DNA of 64,000 nucleotides from Talaromyces rugulosus. Taxonomy: Eukaryota > Ascomycota > Eurotiomycetes > Eurotiales > Trichocomaceae. Location of the stretch: assembly GCF_013368755.1 (NCBI RefSeq), contig NC_049563.1:1736001-1800000 (forward strand). The letters run 5' to 3'. Positions within the stretch are counted from its first letter, which is position 1. Each line of letters begins with the position of its first letter. Under the pieces are notes generated by a model. That model did not search any database. It saw nothing but the letters and a program-made list of their open reading frames with translations, and was not told the origin of the DNA. Shown here one piece after another: positions 12,443 to 22,789 of this stretch. Both the position numbers and the translations under genes were made by a program.

Positions 12443-14102
12443 TCATGATTGAGCCAGAACAGAGACTACGCCCTCGCCATTCACGGTAACGACGCTTTGT
12501 GCCAAGTGCCCCCAAGCAACTCCCACGGCTGGCACGGCACTGCGAAGGGACTCTGACCAGTCCTTTGCGGATTTGTTGTATTGCTGAACGGTCAGTCCAT
12601 TTGGCCCACCACTCAAAAGGAACTGGCCCGTGTAGTCCCAGGAAAGAGACGTGATCTGGGTGCCGGTCGGTAGGACCTTGTGGATCTTGGATTTGCGCAG
12701 ATCCCATATGGAGATGTCGGTTGAGTTTTCTGTGACGGCGGCCATGAAGTAGCCGTTCTCGGAGAATTCGACCTGGGTAACAGGCGCAGACATGGGGAAT
12801 GTAGCCGCTGGAGTGCCTGACTTGACGTCGTACACATGAATCTGTCCGTCCGCGCCACCAACAGCAAGCAAGTGGCCATCAGGGTGGAATTTGGCAGAGA
12901 GCAAACCTGCCGGGTCCGTTAGTAAAACAAAGATACATAGCATATCAAGCGAAGTAAAACTCACCAGCACTGCCGTAGACCTGCGCAACAACTGACGAGG
13001 TCGCTGCATCATACAGCACGTAGCTCTTGTCGACACCAACGGAGCCAATGATGTCGCCAGTAGGGTGGACGGCGACTGCAGTGACCTCGCCTGCATGAGA
13101 GGCAAAGCTGGCAGTTTCGGCGCCATTCTCGAAGAATTTCACAGACCCGGTCGCAGAAGCCACAACAGCCTTGGAGCCAGCAAAGACTGCGTCCGTGACT
13201 GGTCCATCGGCCTTGAGGGTTTGCACAACTTGTTGTTTCGCAATAGAATAGATACCGGCGATCCCATCGACACCGCCGACCAGCGCGAGGTCTCCGGTAG
13301 AGTTGACTGAAAGCGATTTTCCTCCAGGATACAAAGGTTCCGAGCTCGCTGCGGGCTGGTATGACTGAATCGAATCCCCCGTAGCCCATCCCTCTGGAAT
13401 CGGACGCTTGCTTCTCGACTTGGAAAGCCTACTCAAATTAGCCAAATAGTCCGGAACACAACCATCACTACGATCGATGCACTTACGAAGCCTGTGTTTC
13501 GTTGATTCTGCTGACCACCGAATCCGGAAGCCCAACACTGTCAACCTGCATAGCGTCGCCAGCCGATGGGCCGCGAGCCGATCCAACCGAGATCTTTGAG
13601 AGGGCATCGCGAGCCTCATCCCTCTCTTTAGTCAGGCGGGCGATAACTCGCACGGCAGCATCGTTCTGGTACAAGGCCGTGCTCAGCTCTTGCCGTGTCT
13701 GAACCAAAGACTGGCGGAGAGTATACGTTTCCAAGGCCAGCGCGTCCCATTCCTCTTGAAAAACACCGAGAAGCGAAGGAATCGAGGTGAGGGTGGGCGG
13801 ACGAGGTCGAACGGTGCGCGAACTTTTCAATTCGACCAAGTCGTCTGTGGACAACTCCTCTCCAGTGACAGGATCCTTGCCATTTTCAGAAATATATCCT
13901 TCTATAAGCCTCTTTTCGAACACGTTGCCTGGAGGGATCGATTAGGTCTCTTTCATTGACTCTTTTTTTTCACGGGATAGACATACCACTCTTTGTGGAC
14001 ACGACAGGCACCTGCGGCGCTTCGCCCGAGACTAAAAGACAGGAATTAGCGACCGAACAATGCACAATTAAAGGAAGACAGCAACTCACTTGCACACAAC
14101 AT
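12443..14102 (-). CDS. prp19: pre-mRNA-processing factor 19, U-box E3 ligase
   Basis: Core of the nuclear NineTeen complex, which activates the spliceosome through non-proteolytic ubiquitination and also acts in DNA repair. Five exons: 14102-14090, 14031-13987, 13928-13487, 13428-12965 and 12906-12443, giving 475 residues, the family length. The first exon has only 13 nt (MLCA plus one base). The U-box follows (ISGEAPQVPVVS, GNVFEKRLIEGYI, DPVTGEEL). Next come the coiled-coil tetramerisation region (WDALALETYTLRQSL and onward), a basic linker SKRPIPEGW, and a C-terminal WD40 propeller with recognisable repeats (AVHPTGDIIGSVGVDKS, KFHPDGHLLAVGGADG, LSWDYTGQFLLSGG). All joins are in frame. Confidence 0.96.
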
Positions 14103-14384
14103 GATTGTACAATCGCGCGTGGGGGATGGGAGGATGTCTTTGCGGCGTGAAGCAAAGCTGCAGCTTGAGCCTAATTTAGCAGTAGGCCTTACCGGATCGG
14201 CCCTAATCTATCTCCCGGATCACATGATAAGCCATCACTCCTAGTCTCCTAGGCCGTAAGTGGACCATTGTAAATTCTACTATTTTATTATCATAAATTT
14301 TCTATTTTTTTCTAACTTTTTTATCCTTGTCGAAAAATAACATCGATCATAGTTGATTATCTACATTTTTCCACTGAATTTCTC
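14103..14384. other. upstream region of prp19, AT-rich
   Basis: Immediately upstream of the prp19 start and becoming AT-rich around 14275-14340. No gene is supported. Confidence 0.45.
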
Positions 14385-14800
14385 AACAGTAAGCTCGGAA
14401 TGTACCGTGTTCACTTGCATCGAACGATACAACAGTTTTGATAACTTCATGGGCATTCAACGCTGAATTGATTATGTTTTCAGCCATGTCGTGAACTTTG
14501 ATCTCACCGCTACCGCGCTTCCAAATGAGTAGTCCTCTCATTCGATATTAGGTGTCTTTCCCCTTCGTCTCCTTGATGGCATTTTCAATACCTTACTCGG
14601 ATGAGACCTCATTGCTCGGTAGCCACCGTTTGTGATCTGTATCGAGGTCGTCGAATGCCACATTCAAGAGATCTTTTGGCTCATCTTTTCCAGTGCTTTT
14701 CTGCTCGGGCTGTTCCCTATTCGCCGAGAGGAGTAGGGGGCATATCGTCATTGCTATGGGCCACTTTTGCACGTAGATTGGTCAAAATGTCGAAATGACA
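14385..14800 (-). pseudogene. decayed NACHT_N-like (NLR-type) coding relic
   Basis: Read on the minus strand, this stretch gives coding-like text broken by stops and at least one frameshift. One frame begins with CHFDILTNLRAKVAHSNDD. The next carries DLLNVAFDDLDTDHKRWLP, a stop, GIENAIKETKGKDT, a stop, then GEIKVHDMAENIINSALN and VSFDASEHGTFRAY. The order (DLxxxAFDxL, then a basic residue plus acidic helix, then FDxxxHxxxxA) resembles the N-terminal domain of fungal NACHT-NTPases of the NWD type. The match is from memory and only partial. No downstream P-loop is seen; the prp19 gene follows instead, so the relic would be truncated. Confidence 0.4.
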
Positions 14801-15019
14801 GCTCTTTACAGAATACTGTTTTGGATATCTAGAAGACTTTTAATGAAATTTATTGGAGGCTGGTGACTGACTTACAAGGCTGAAGTCAATACTGCATGAG
14901 ACTAGGTTCTGATTGGGTTAGGGCTAGGGGGGCTCTGAGTGGGGAACAAAAGTATTAATACTAGAACTACAATAAGTTGTTAAAGCCTCAGCAAGCTGAT
15001 CAGTGAACCTATATAGGAG

Positions 15020-15096
15020 AGTACTTTGGAAGAGTTCTAGGCAGTAGTTTAGAGGACAGTACTTTGGGATAATACTATGGGAAGGTAGTACTTTGG
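15020..15096. repeat. degenerate tandem repeat around AGTACTTTGG
   Basis: Three exact copies of the 10-mer AGTACTTTGG start at 15020, 15058 and 15087, within a wider block (about 15010-15150) of related GGGATAGTACT/TCTAGG phrases. Spacing is irregular at 38 and 29 bp. Confidence 0.6.
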
Positions 15097-15369
15097 GGAA
15101 CCACTCTAGGACGATGCTCTGGGATAGTACTGCAGGTTACAGAGTACTTGAAGCATCCATGAAGGTGGTTGATTGCGTGTGAAGCTCTGTGTTGCCAGAC
15201 GAGGGGCATGCATTAGGCCAAAAGGGGATACAGTGTTATGCCCACAAACAGAAGGATCTTCACTCTCTCCTCAACCTCCCTCGCTTACCTCTTGTTGGAT
15301 AATAAGGACTGACCAAATAGCCAAAGGCTTTTTGGTTAGCAGTTAACATGCTGCATACCACATCCTCCT

Positions 15370-15838
15370 CTATATATCCCAGTTACTCTTCCTTTTCGCC
15401 ATTACGTTGACATCCTCAGAAGATGTGACCACGTCTCTACCCTCCAACAACATAGATTCATGGCATAACTCCTCGATGTACTGAACCCAAGTTGTTTGAA
15501 AAATGGGTTTGAGGTCAAGTTTCTATTCCAACATCGCATTAAATCCGTCGGGGGCTTCGTAGATCTGGAAGACTTTGCTAATCAATAATGGTGAATCCCG
15601 CGCTACTGTTAATGATCTTCTCAACGCTGTTGTTATCGTTGAGGATGTCAATAAAGCAATATTCGAGCCTATATTTGTCCGTTTCATAAGCTGCAAGACA
15701 ATCTATGTGCGTCTGCGGCAAAATTTCACACATCATACCATTGACTGTTTTCCATCGACAAGGGCAGGATAGGGATCCCGGATCGTCTATAAAAGTCAGG
15801 GACTCAGACGCTTCCGGCTTAGCGTAATATTTTCGCAA
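15370..15838 (-). pseudogene. broken coding-like sequence of unknown family
   Basis: The minus strand reads openly for 86 residues from 15838 (including CRWKTVNGMMCEILPQTHID and EYCFIDILNDNNSVEKIIN) and stops at 15578. Shifting frame by two bases, it continues SKVFQIYEAPDGFNAMLE, then a TAG, then the same frame resumes with KLDLKPIFQTTWVQYIEEL and runs to another stop at 15370. Composition looks like real protein rather than chance. I do not recognise the family. It lies upstream of, and in the same orientation as, the NACHT_N-like relic, so both may derive from one gene or gene cluster. Confidence 0.4.
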
Positions 15839-16218
15839 TCTGACTAAGCTGGGACGGGTCAGGTGATCTTCCTCTGATTGGGCGCTTGCCGCGCGCCATA
15901 CAACTGCTCTTGCTGCTCAACGCATCATGACCTTGCATTGACCCTACACAGGTTTCTTTAAGACTGTATTATTGTTATTTCTTGATTTCTTGACGTTCTA
16001 TTCCGTGTTTTATTGACGATATCCGATTTTCAAAGGCCGCCGACGCTGCTATTTCCCATCGACGACCAGCGACATTTCCGCAACCAGAAGCCTCAGCGTT
16101 TATCAAGTCAAACATTAGAACATGATTTGAGTGATTGAACGACTTGCCATATTGGCCAAATCATTGTCTCATTTTCACCACCGCTCTAATCCAAACCACA
16201 TTCTTTTCCGGCCCAACA
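15839..16218. other. upstream region of the DUF4604 gene
   Basis: Nothing coding is supported. It is pyrimidine-rich close to the start at 16219, consistent with a promoter and 5' UTR. Confidence 0.45.
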
Positions 16219-16815
16219 ATGGCATTCAACTCGAAGAATCTCAGCTATGGTACGGGCCCCTCTATTCTCCAATTAGTATTCTCCATTTAGTGCTGTGCCT
16301 GACATCGAGCCCTCATTACAGACCGCCAGGAGCCTGCCTTTCTACGAAAAATGCGCGGTGAGTCTGGCGGAGTCGATTCAGATCGCCATGCGCATCCCGC
16401 GCAACGCCCACGCAAACCCAAGAACAAGGACGACGAAGACGACGATGCGCCGACCTACGTTGACGAAGAAACGAACGACACGATAACAAAAAAGGATTAC
16501 GAGGCACTGCTAAAGGGAAGCGAAGACAAGCCGGAAACTACCGGTGCAGAGGGTGATGGTGACGCTGGATCCGGAGAATCGAAAGAACCGACCAACGCGA
16601 GCTCAGCACAAGCCAGTAATACTGCAGGTGCACCCATGGCCCAAGAGAAAATGGCTGAAATTGGCAGTCAAAAGAGGAAAAAGCAGGCTAGAGTGGTCGG
16701 CGGGGACGACGACGAAGTAGCTGCTGAGGAAGAGGCCCCGCGCAAAGACAGTTCGTCAAGTCGTAGACCAAAGGCGAAGAAAAAGAAAGTAAAGCTTTCA
16801 TTCGATGAGGCGTGA
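16219..16815 (+). CDS. DUF4604 domain protein
   Basis: Two exons, 16219-16249 and 16322-16815, give 174 residues. The N-terminal MAFNSKNLSY joins in phase to DRQEPAFLRKMRGE, the signature of the DUF4604 family (a short aromatic motif followed by EPAFLRK). The rest is disordered and highly charged, with alternating acidic (DDEDDDAPTYVDEE) and basic blocks, ending in a lysine-rich stretch (RRPKAKKKKVKLSFDEA) that could be a nuclear localisation signal. The function of the family is unknown to me. Confidence 0.85.
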
Positions 16816-17245
16816 GCAAAAAATAACCACGCTGTTAGCGATGCGAGCAATATCTAGCTGTAACTATAATCAGTCATCACTAGCGACCAGACCGAAAGAG
16901 AAAAAAAAACTATGATGTAATCGTAAGAATCCGAAGTCATATCCCAGACGACACCATCGAAATCGAGCGTCAACTTATTACACAGCATTCGTCATAAAAC
17001 GCAACTCGTGTGGAAATCCAGCAGTTTGAGGATACGTCCAGCGTTCGCGTTGCATGACGGGATAAGAGTCATTATTGGTAACGCGTGAACCGTTTGCCTC
17101 TGAAGCGGGACAAGGAACAAAAAAAAAAGTCGATATAAGTTACCATCGACAACCCTTTGCGCCGCAACGATCTCGACAAGGCGCAAGGATCATTCCCCGG
17201 CTGCATTCAACCAGGAAGAGCCGGTGATACTTATTTTAATTGAGA
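16816..17245. other. intergenic region
   Basis: A 430 bp spacer between two plus-strand genes. It has A-runs near 16900 and 17120 and no supported coding sequence. It probably contains the promoter of the Efl1-type GTPase gene. Confidence 0.5.
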
Positions 17246-20200
17246 ATGCCTGTGGTCAATGTCGACGATCTGGTGCGTTTGCAGCGCAACGCAGACGATA
17301 TCCGAAATGTACGAGCTACCCCTCCACCCCGCGCGAGGGATGAAAACATTTTATTTATTTTTTAAATGTGTATTTGAACGCTACTGACTTTTGAGAAAAT
17401 AGATATGCATTTTAGCACACGTTGTGAGTAGACCAAGAGCGAGGAAGAAAGAAGAAGAAAAAAACTGATTGTCTCGCAGGATCATGGCAAGACGTCCCTC
17501 ACAGACAGCCTTATCGCCACAAATGGAATCATCTCGCCCAAGCTGGCGGGCAAAATCCGCTACCTGGACTCGCGTCCAGACGAGCAGCTTCGTGGGATTA
17601 CCATGGAGTCATCCGCTATATCGCTCTACTTCTCCATGCTCCGACGACCTGCGCCAGACGTTGCGCCAGAGACCAAGGAATATCTGATCAATCTGATTGA
17701 CTCACCGGGGCATATTGATTTCAGCAGCGAGGTCTCGACTGCATCGCGGCTGTGTGATGGAGCCCTCGTTTTAATCGACGCTGTTGAAGGAGTGTGCAGC
17801 CAGACCGTCACCGTGCTTCGGCAGACATGGGTCGAGAAACTGAAGCCACTGCTGGTCATCAACAAGATGGACCGCCTGGTGACCGAGCTCAAGATGAGCC
17901 CCGCCGAGGCCTACTCGCATCTGAGCAAGCTGCTCGAACAGGTTAATGCCGTGATTGGTAGTTTTTACCAGGGAGAGCGAATGGAGGAGGATCTGCTGTG
18001 GCGCGAGCGTATGGAAGAGCGCGTCAACGCTGCTGCTGCCCGGGATAAAGAACAAGCCAAAAAGTTGACTTCAGATGCCGACGGCAGCGAATCTCAAGCT
18101 CACTCTGAGCTGGACGATGACGTATTCGAGGAGCGCGACGATGAGGACCTGTATTTTGCACCGGAAAAGAACAACGTTATCTTCTGCAGTGCTACCGATG
18201 GCTGGGCTTTTACTATTCGACAGTTTGCAGGGCTATACGAGAAGAAACTGGGTATCAAGCGCTCGGCTCTCGAAAAGGTGCTCTGGGGAGATTTTTACCT
18301 GGACCCTAAGACGAAAAGAGTATTGGGCTCAAAGCATCTCAAGGGGCGTGCGCTCAAACCCATGTTTGTTCAACTGGTTCTGGACAGTGTATGGGCTGCG
18401 TATGAAGCTACTACAGGAGGAGCTAAGGGAAAGGGGTATGATTATTGGAACGTGAGAGAGATATATATATGCTAACTTGAAGTAGGGACCCAACGTTGCT
18501 AGAGAAGATTACCAAGTCATTGAACATTACCATCCCTCCTTATATCCTTCGATCAAGAGACCCCAAGAATATCATGACAGCGCTCTTCTCGTCGTGGCTG
18601 CCCTTGTCCACTGCAGTGTTGGTGTCCGTAATGGAATATCTTCCGAGTCCACGAACCGCCCAAATTACTCGACTGCCCGAGATGATCGCAGATTCTCCCG
18701 GCTCAGAGTTTACCGACGACAAGATCAAAGACGCCATGGTCAATTTCAAAACATCCCTAGAAGACCCCGTTGTGGCATATATCAGCAAAATGGTTGCAAT
18801 CCCCGAGAGCGAACTCCCCAAGAACACAAAACGAATTGGAGCAACATTGACAGCCGACGAAGCCCGAGAACTGGCGCGCAAGAAACGAGACGAAATTGCA
18901 AAGATTCAGGCCGAGGCAAACGGACAGGCGGACGAGTTCAGTCGAGTCACATCTGCACTTGCCAGCACCAGCCTGGAGGACGACCAAGACACGCAGCAAG
19001 AGGAAGAAAAAATCGATAGAGAGCATTTGATTGGATTTGCTCGGTTGTATTCTGGCACATTGACTGTGGGCGATTCGCTGTATGTTCTGAGTCCCAAGTT
19101 CTCCCCGGCCAGCCCCCATGCCGCTCCGGAGCCCCGAAAGGTCACGGTGACGAATCTGTATCTACTCATGGGTCGAGGTTTGGAACCGCTCAAGTCGGTG
19201 CCTGCCGGGGTGGTGTTTGGAATCGAGGGACTTGCGGGGCACATCCTGAAGACAGGTACACTTTGCAGTCAGCTCGAAGGCAGCATCAACTTGGCTGGTG
19301 TCACCATGGCCAGCCCACCTATCGTCCGAGTCGCCCTCGAGCCTGTCAACCCGGCAGACCTGAACAAGATGGTGACCGGCCTAAAAATGCTGGAGCAAAG
19401 CGACCCTTGTGCGCAATACGAGGTTCTACCCAGCGGCGAACACGTCATACTCACCGCAGGCGAACTACACTTGGAACGGTGTCTAAAGGACCTGCGCGAG
19501 CGGTTTGCGAGGTGCGAGATCCAAGCCGGAGAAATCATTGTGCCGTATCGAGAAAGCATCGTCAGCGCGGCCGAGATGGCTGCTCCAAAGACTCCGGATC
19601 TGGGACGCGGAGGAGTTCTTACTGTGTCGCCGTCAAAGCAACTGACTATGAAACTAAGAGTTTTGCCTCTTCCATCAGAAGTCACGGATTTTCTGTCTAA
19701 GAATGCAGGCACTCTCAAACGGATTCAATCGGATGATAGGGCGGCAGCGGAAAACATTGAAAACCGGGATGTGGAAGATGCAGAGTCTCTCGAGAGGAAC
19801 GTTCTGTCATTGGCGGACTTTAAAAAGGATCTTCACAAGCTCCTCGCCGAGTCGAAACGTGAAGAGCTCAATGATATTGTCGACAAGATTATTGCGTTTG
19901 GACCGAGGAGAGTAGGACCGAATATCTTGATCGATGCCACGCCGGCCAACACCAGCGAGAAGCTGTAAGTTCAATTACTCGTTAAGCAATTTTATTAATA
20001 CAAGTAAGACTAACCGAATTCTCATCCAGCCTCTCCGAGGAGCAACAACAGAGAGACGCTCAAAACAACAACAATCTCGACCGACGAGCCGCCACCGTGC
20101 GAGACTTGTCCGACAAAATAAACTACGCATTCCAGCTCGCAACAGCACAAGGTCCCCTCTGCCAAGAGCCCGTCCAGGGAATCGCCGTGGTGCTGGAAGA

Positions 20201-20799
20201 CCTCGCCCTGCACGCCGACGACGACACCGCGCTTGACTTTGGCCGGCTGACCGGCGAGGCAATCCGCATTGTGCGAGATTCCATATCCCAGGGGTTTCTC
20301 GACTGGAGCCCACGCATCCTGCTTGCAATGTATAGTTGTGAGATTCAAGCATCGAGTAAGCCTCTTTCCCAGAAAGAAAAAAACAAAACATGGCAGAACT
20401 AACACATACCTAACAGCCGAAGTCCTCGGCCGCGTATACGGCGTAATAACACGCCGTCGCGGACGCATCCTCTCCGAAACCATGAAAGAAGGGACCCCCT
20501 TCTACACCATTCTCTCGCTTCTCCCCGTAGCCGAGTCCTTTGGATTCTCCGACGAGATCCGCAAGCGAACCTCGGGCGCGGCTTCTCCGCAACTCATCTT
20601 TGCTGGCTTTGAGGCTCTGGAACAAGATCCCTTTTGGGTTCCGGCCACGGAAGAAGAACTAGAAGATCTAGGCGAGTTGGCAGACCGAGAAAATGTGGCG
20701 AAGCGGTATATGGATGCGGTGCGTGCGAGAAAGGGGCTTTTTGTGACGGGGAAGAAACTGGTCAAGGATGCGGAGAAGCAGAAGACTTTGAAGAAGTGA
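17246..20799 (+). CDS. ribosome biogenesis GTPase Efl1/Ria1
   Basis: Cytoplasmic EF-2-like GTPase that works with Sdo1/SBDS to release Tif6 (eIF6) from pre-60S subunits. Six exons: 17246-17308, 17403-17423, 17480-18435, 18486-19964, 20030-20355 and 20417-20799, giving 1075 residues, close to the yeast protein. Exon 2 has only 21 nt, encoding ICILAHV, and the P-loop AHVDHGKT is completed across the following intron. G2 (RGITM), G3 (DSPGH) and G4 (NKMD) follow. An acidic insertion (DADGSESQ to ERDDEDLYF) typical of Efl1 interrupts the GTPase domain. The EF-2-like C-terminal domains include [15 protein letters not shown] and [21 protein letters not shown]. All exon joins are in frame. Confidence 0.95.
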
Positions 20800-21528
20800 T
20801 ATCTTTTTTTGGGGAGGATTTTGTTGGGAAGAAATAAAAAAAGGGTTATATACATATGCATTACTGGGTTGTTGAGTCTATATAGCATTTTCAAGTGTTC
20901 TTTATTTAGTACTTAGAATCATCGTTACGAATGTCTTGTTTCCCTCGTCCACAAGCTGACTCTGAATAACAATCACGAGCCAGACAACAAAGATAACAAG
21001 GGCCAAATAGATACATATGTATCTACCGGGTTTAATATTCCTCTATTGACAAACACAGGCTGACATTGAAAGGTCAAGACCATGTATACTAAAGAGGTTG
21101 GTGGGCAAAACGAAAAAAAAAAGAAAAAAAAAGGCAATGATTAATAACCTAGATTGAGCATTCCTAGCTGTAGTTTTAATCACTGTGCAGGTATGTAATC
21201 GACGAAAGAAACAACTCCCTCGAAGCTGGTAGGCCTTGAAGCTCTTTAGTATAGCGGCCGTGTGCTGCTATTAGATATTGCCTGGAGGAATAATATCAGC
21301 TTCTGTCGGAGGAGCATTCTGATGCTTCTTCTTCTTCTTCTTCTTCCACGATAGGCATGTCGAAGTGAGCGCCGTATATAAGACTCTTTCCATTTCATCA
21401 ATACTGGACGGGATCGTCCTAGACCACGCTGATGAAGTAAGATGAAGTACGAGTCAAATCTCATGGCTTAATCCAAGCTCTCGGTTGATCTCTTTTTCAA
21501 AAAATCTCTTCAATCCCAGTTCCCCGTC
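20800..21528. other. convergent intergenic region
   Basis: Lies between convergent Efl1 and Csl4 genes. It is A-rich around 21113-21131 and has a TTC microsatellite-like run at about 21326-21346. No gene is supported. Confidence 0.5.
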
Positions 21529-22278
21529 TCAAAACGGTCTCGCGACTTTCCTCGTCTCACCCAGACCCGTCAAGGGATCTCTCATTTCCTTCCAACTAAC
21601 CGGAAACATCATATTACCCGCCTCACTGCGCGCCATAACAACCCCGAGATCGTTGCGCGCTGTGGTAAGATAGTAAAAACTCTGGTCCCCAAGTGAAATC
21701 ACACTACCGCGTACCACGTCTCCAACGCGAAACATGTCTTCGAGCACCACGCGGTCCTTTTCGACAGCGCGCACATCTTCTTTGCGAATCAGGGCTTGGA
21801 AACGAAGTTCGTCAGAGGTATTATGGTTTTCCGGGTTGGCGGCCGAGGTCAAGATGGCTGCGATGTTGTCATTGTCTGAGCTGGCGGTGGCTGTCTGATC
21901 GTCTAGTACAACGAGAATAGACACTGTGACTTGGCGTTTCTGTACACGAGTAACACGGGCAAGCACTATTGAGTCGACGGATGGAAGAGTGTTGTATTTT
22001 GGTTTGCTGGTCGTTGTCGCTGCAGCACCAGCGACCTTTTGTTGTTGTTGCTGTTGCCCTGGTACAGCTCCCTTGTTCGCCGGCGAATTTGCCGACCGCG
22101 AAATACTCAGTATCGACTTTGTTTTGGGTTTTGCGTGAGACTGCTCGATATACACGGGCCCAGCGATCGAGGCGCAAATCTGCCCGTTGTGGACGTGTGT
22201 GCCGGAGCCGGATAGATACGTGGTTGTGGATGCCAGCTGTTGGCCTGGTACGGCAAGCTTGGGTAGTGATTTCTCCAT
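21529..22278 (-). CDS. exosome complex component Csl4
   Basis: RNA-binding cap subunit of the nuclear and cytoplasmic 3'-5' RNA exosome. Intronless, 249 residues. The N-terminal domain includes LAVPGQQLA, GSGTHVHNGQICASIAG and PVYIEQ, the Csl4 N-domain pattern. A variable linker holds a Gln run. The S1 domain follows (LPSVDSIVLARVTRVQKRQVTVSI, then GSVISLGDQSFYYLTTARNDLG). It ends with GVVMARSEAGNMMFPVSW and a basic tail. The start is the first in-frame Met and gives the standard MEKSLPKLAVPG terminus. Confidence 0.93.
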   Translation of the reverse strand: MEKSLPKLAVPGQQLASTTTYLSGSGTHVHNGQICASIAGPVYIEQSHAKPKTKSILSISRSANSPANKGAVPGQQQQQQKVAGAAATTTSKPKYNTLPSVDSIVLARVTRVQKRQVTVSILVVLDDQTATASSDNDNIAAILTSAANPENHNTSDELRFQALIRKEDVRAVEKDRVVLEDMFRVGDVVRGSVISLGDQSFYYLTTARNDLGVVMARSEAGNMMFPVSWKEMRDPLTGLGETRKVARPF

Positions 22279-22789
22279 GGTTTTGTATCTGCAGAATTAA
22301 AGATGTGAAGGATGTGTGGTGTAGGGCAGGTGTTGGTCAAGGCGAAGGTTGAGCTTCCCGCCGGAATTTCTTTTTAGCGCATCGGAGATGGAGCTGCCAG
22401 CCCGCACGCAGTACATGAAATACTACAAGACATATCTTACATTTTAACAAGGCAATCTACTGCAAAAATACCGAGCAGATAATGTATTTGAAATCTGTCA
22501 AATGTATAAATATAGGTATCATCATTATTACAATTGTCACATGTCGACAACGGTTCTAGCACAATGCCCGCACAATGCAGCAGACTGACAAAAAGAAAAT
22601 AAATAGCCTGCCAGGAGGCCCAGACGAAAAACCTGTAATACTCAAACCAGTCAAAAAAGATCGCTATCAACAAATGCAGTGGCGGAATAAAACACAAGGT
22701 GAATGAATGTTGCTCGGAGGTAATCCACAAACCCTCAAGAGACAATGCTCTTAAAAAGGGAGCGGCAAGAAACGAGATAGATAACGGGG
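22279..22789. other. intergenic region between two minus-strand genes
   Basis: A 511 bp spacer between the Csl4 start (22278) and the Vac8 stop (22790). It is AT-rich from 22440 onward. No gene is supported. Confidence 0.5.
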
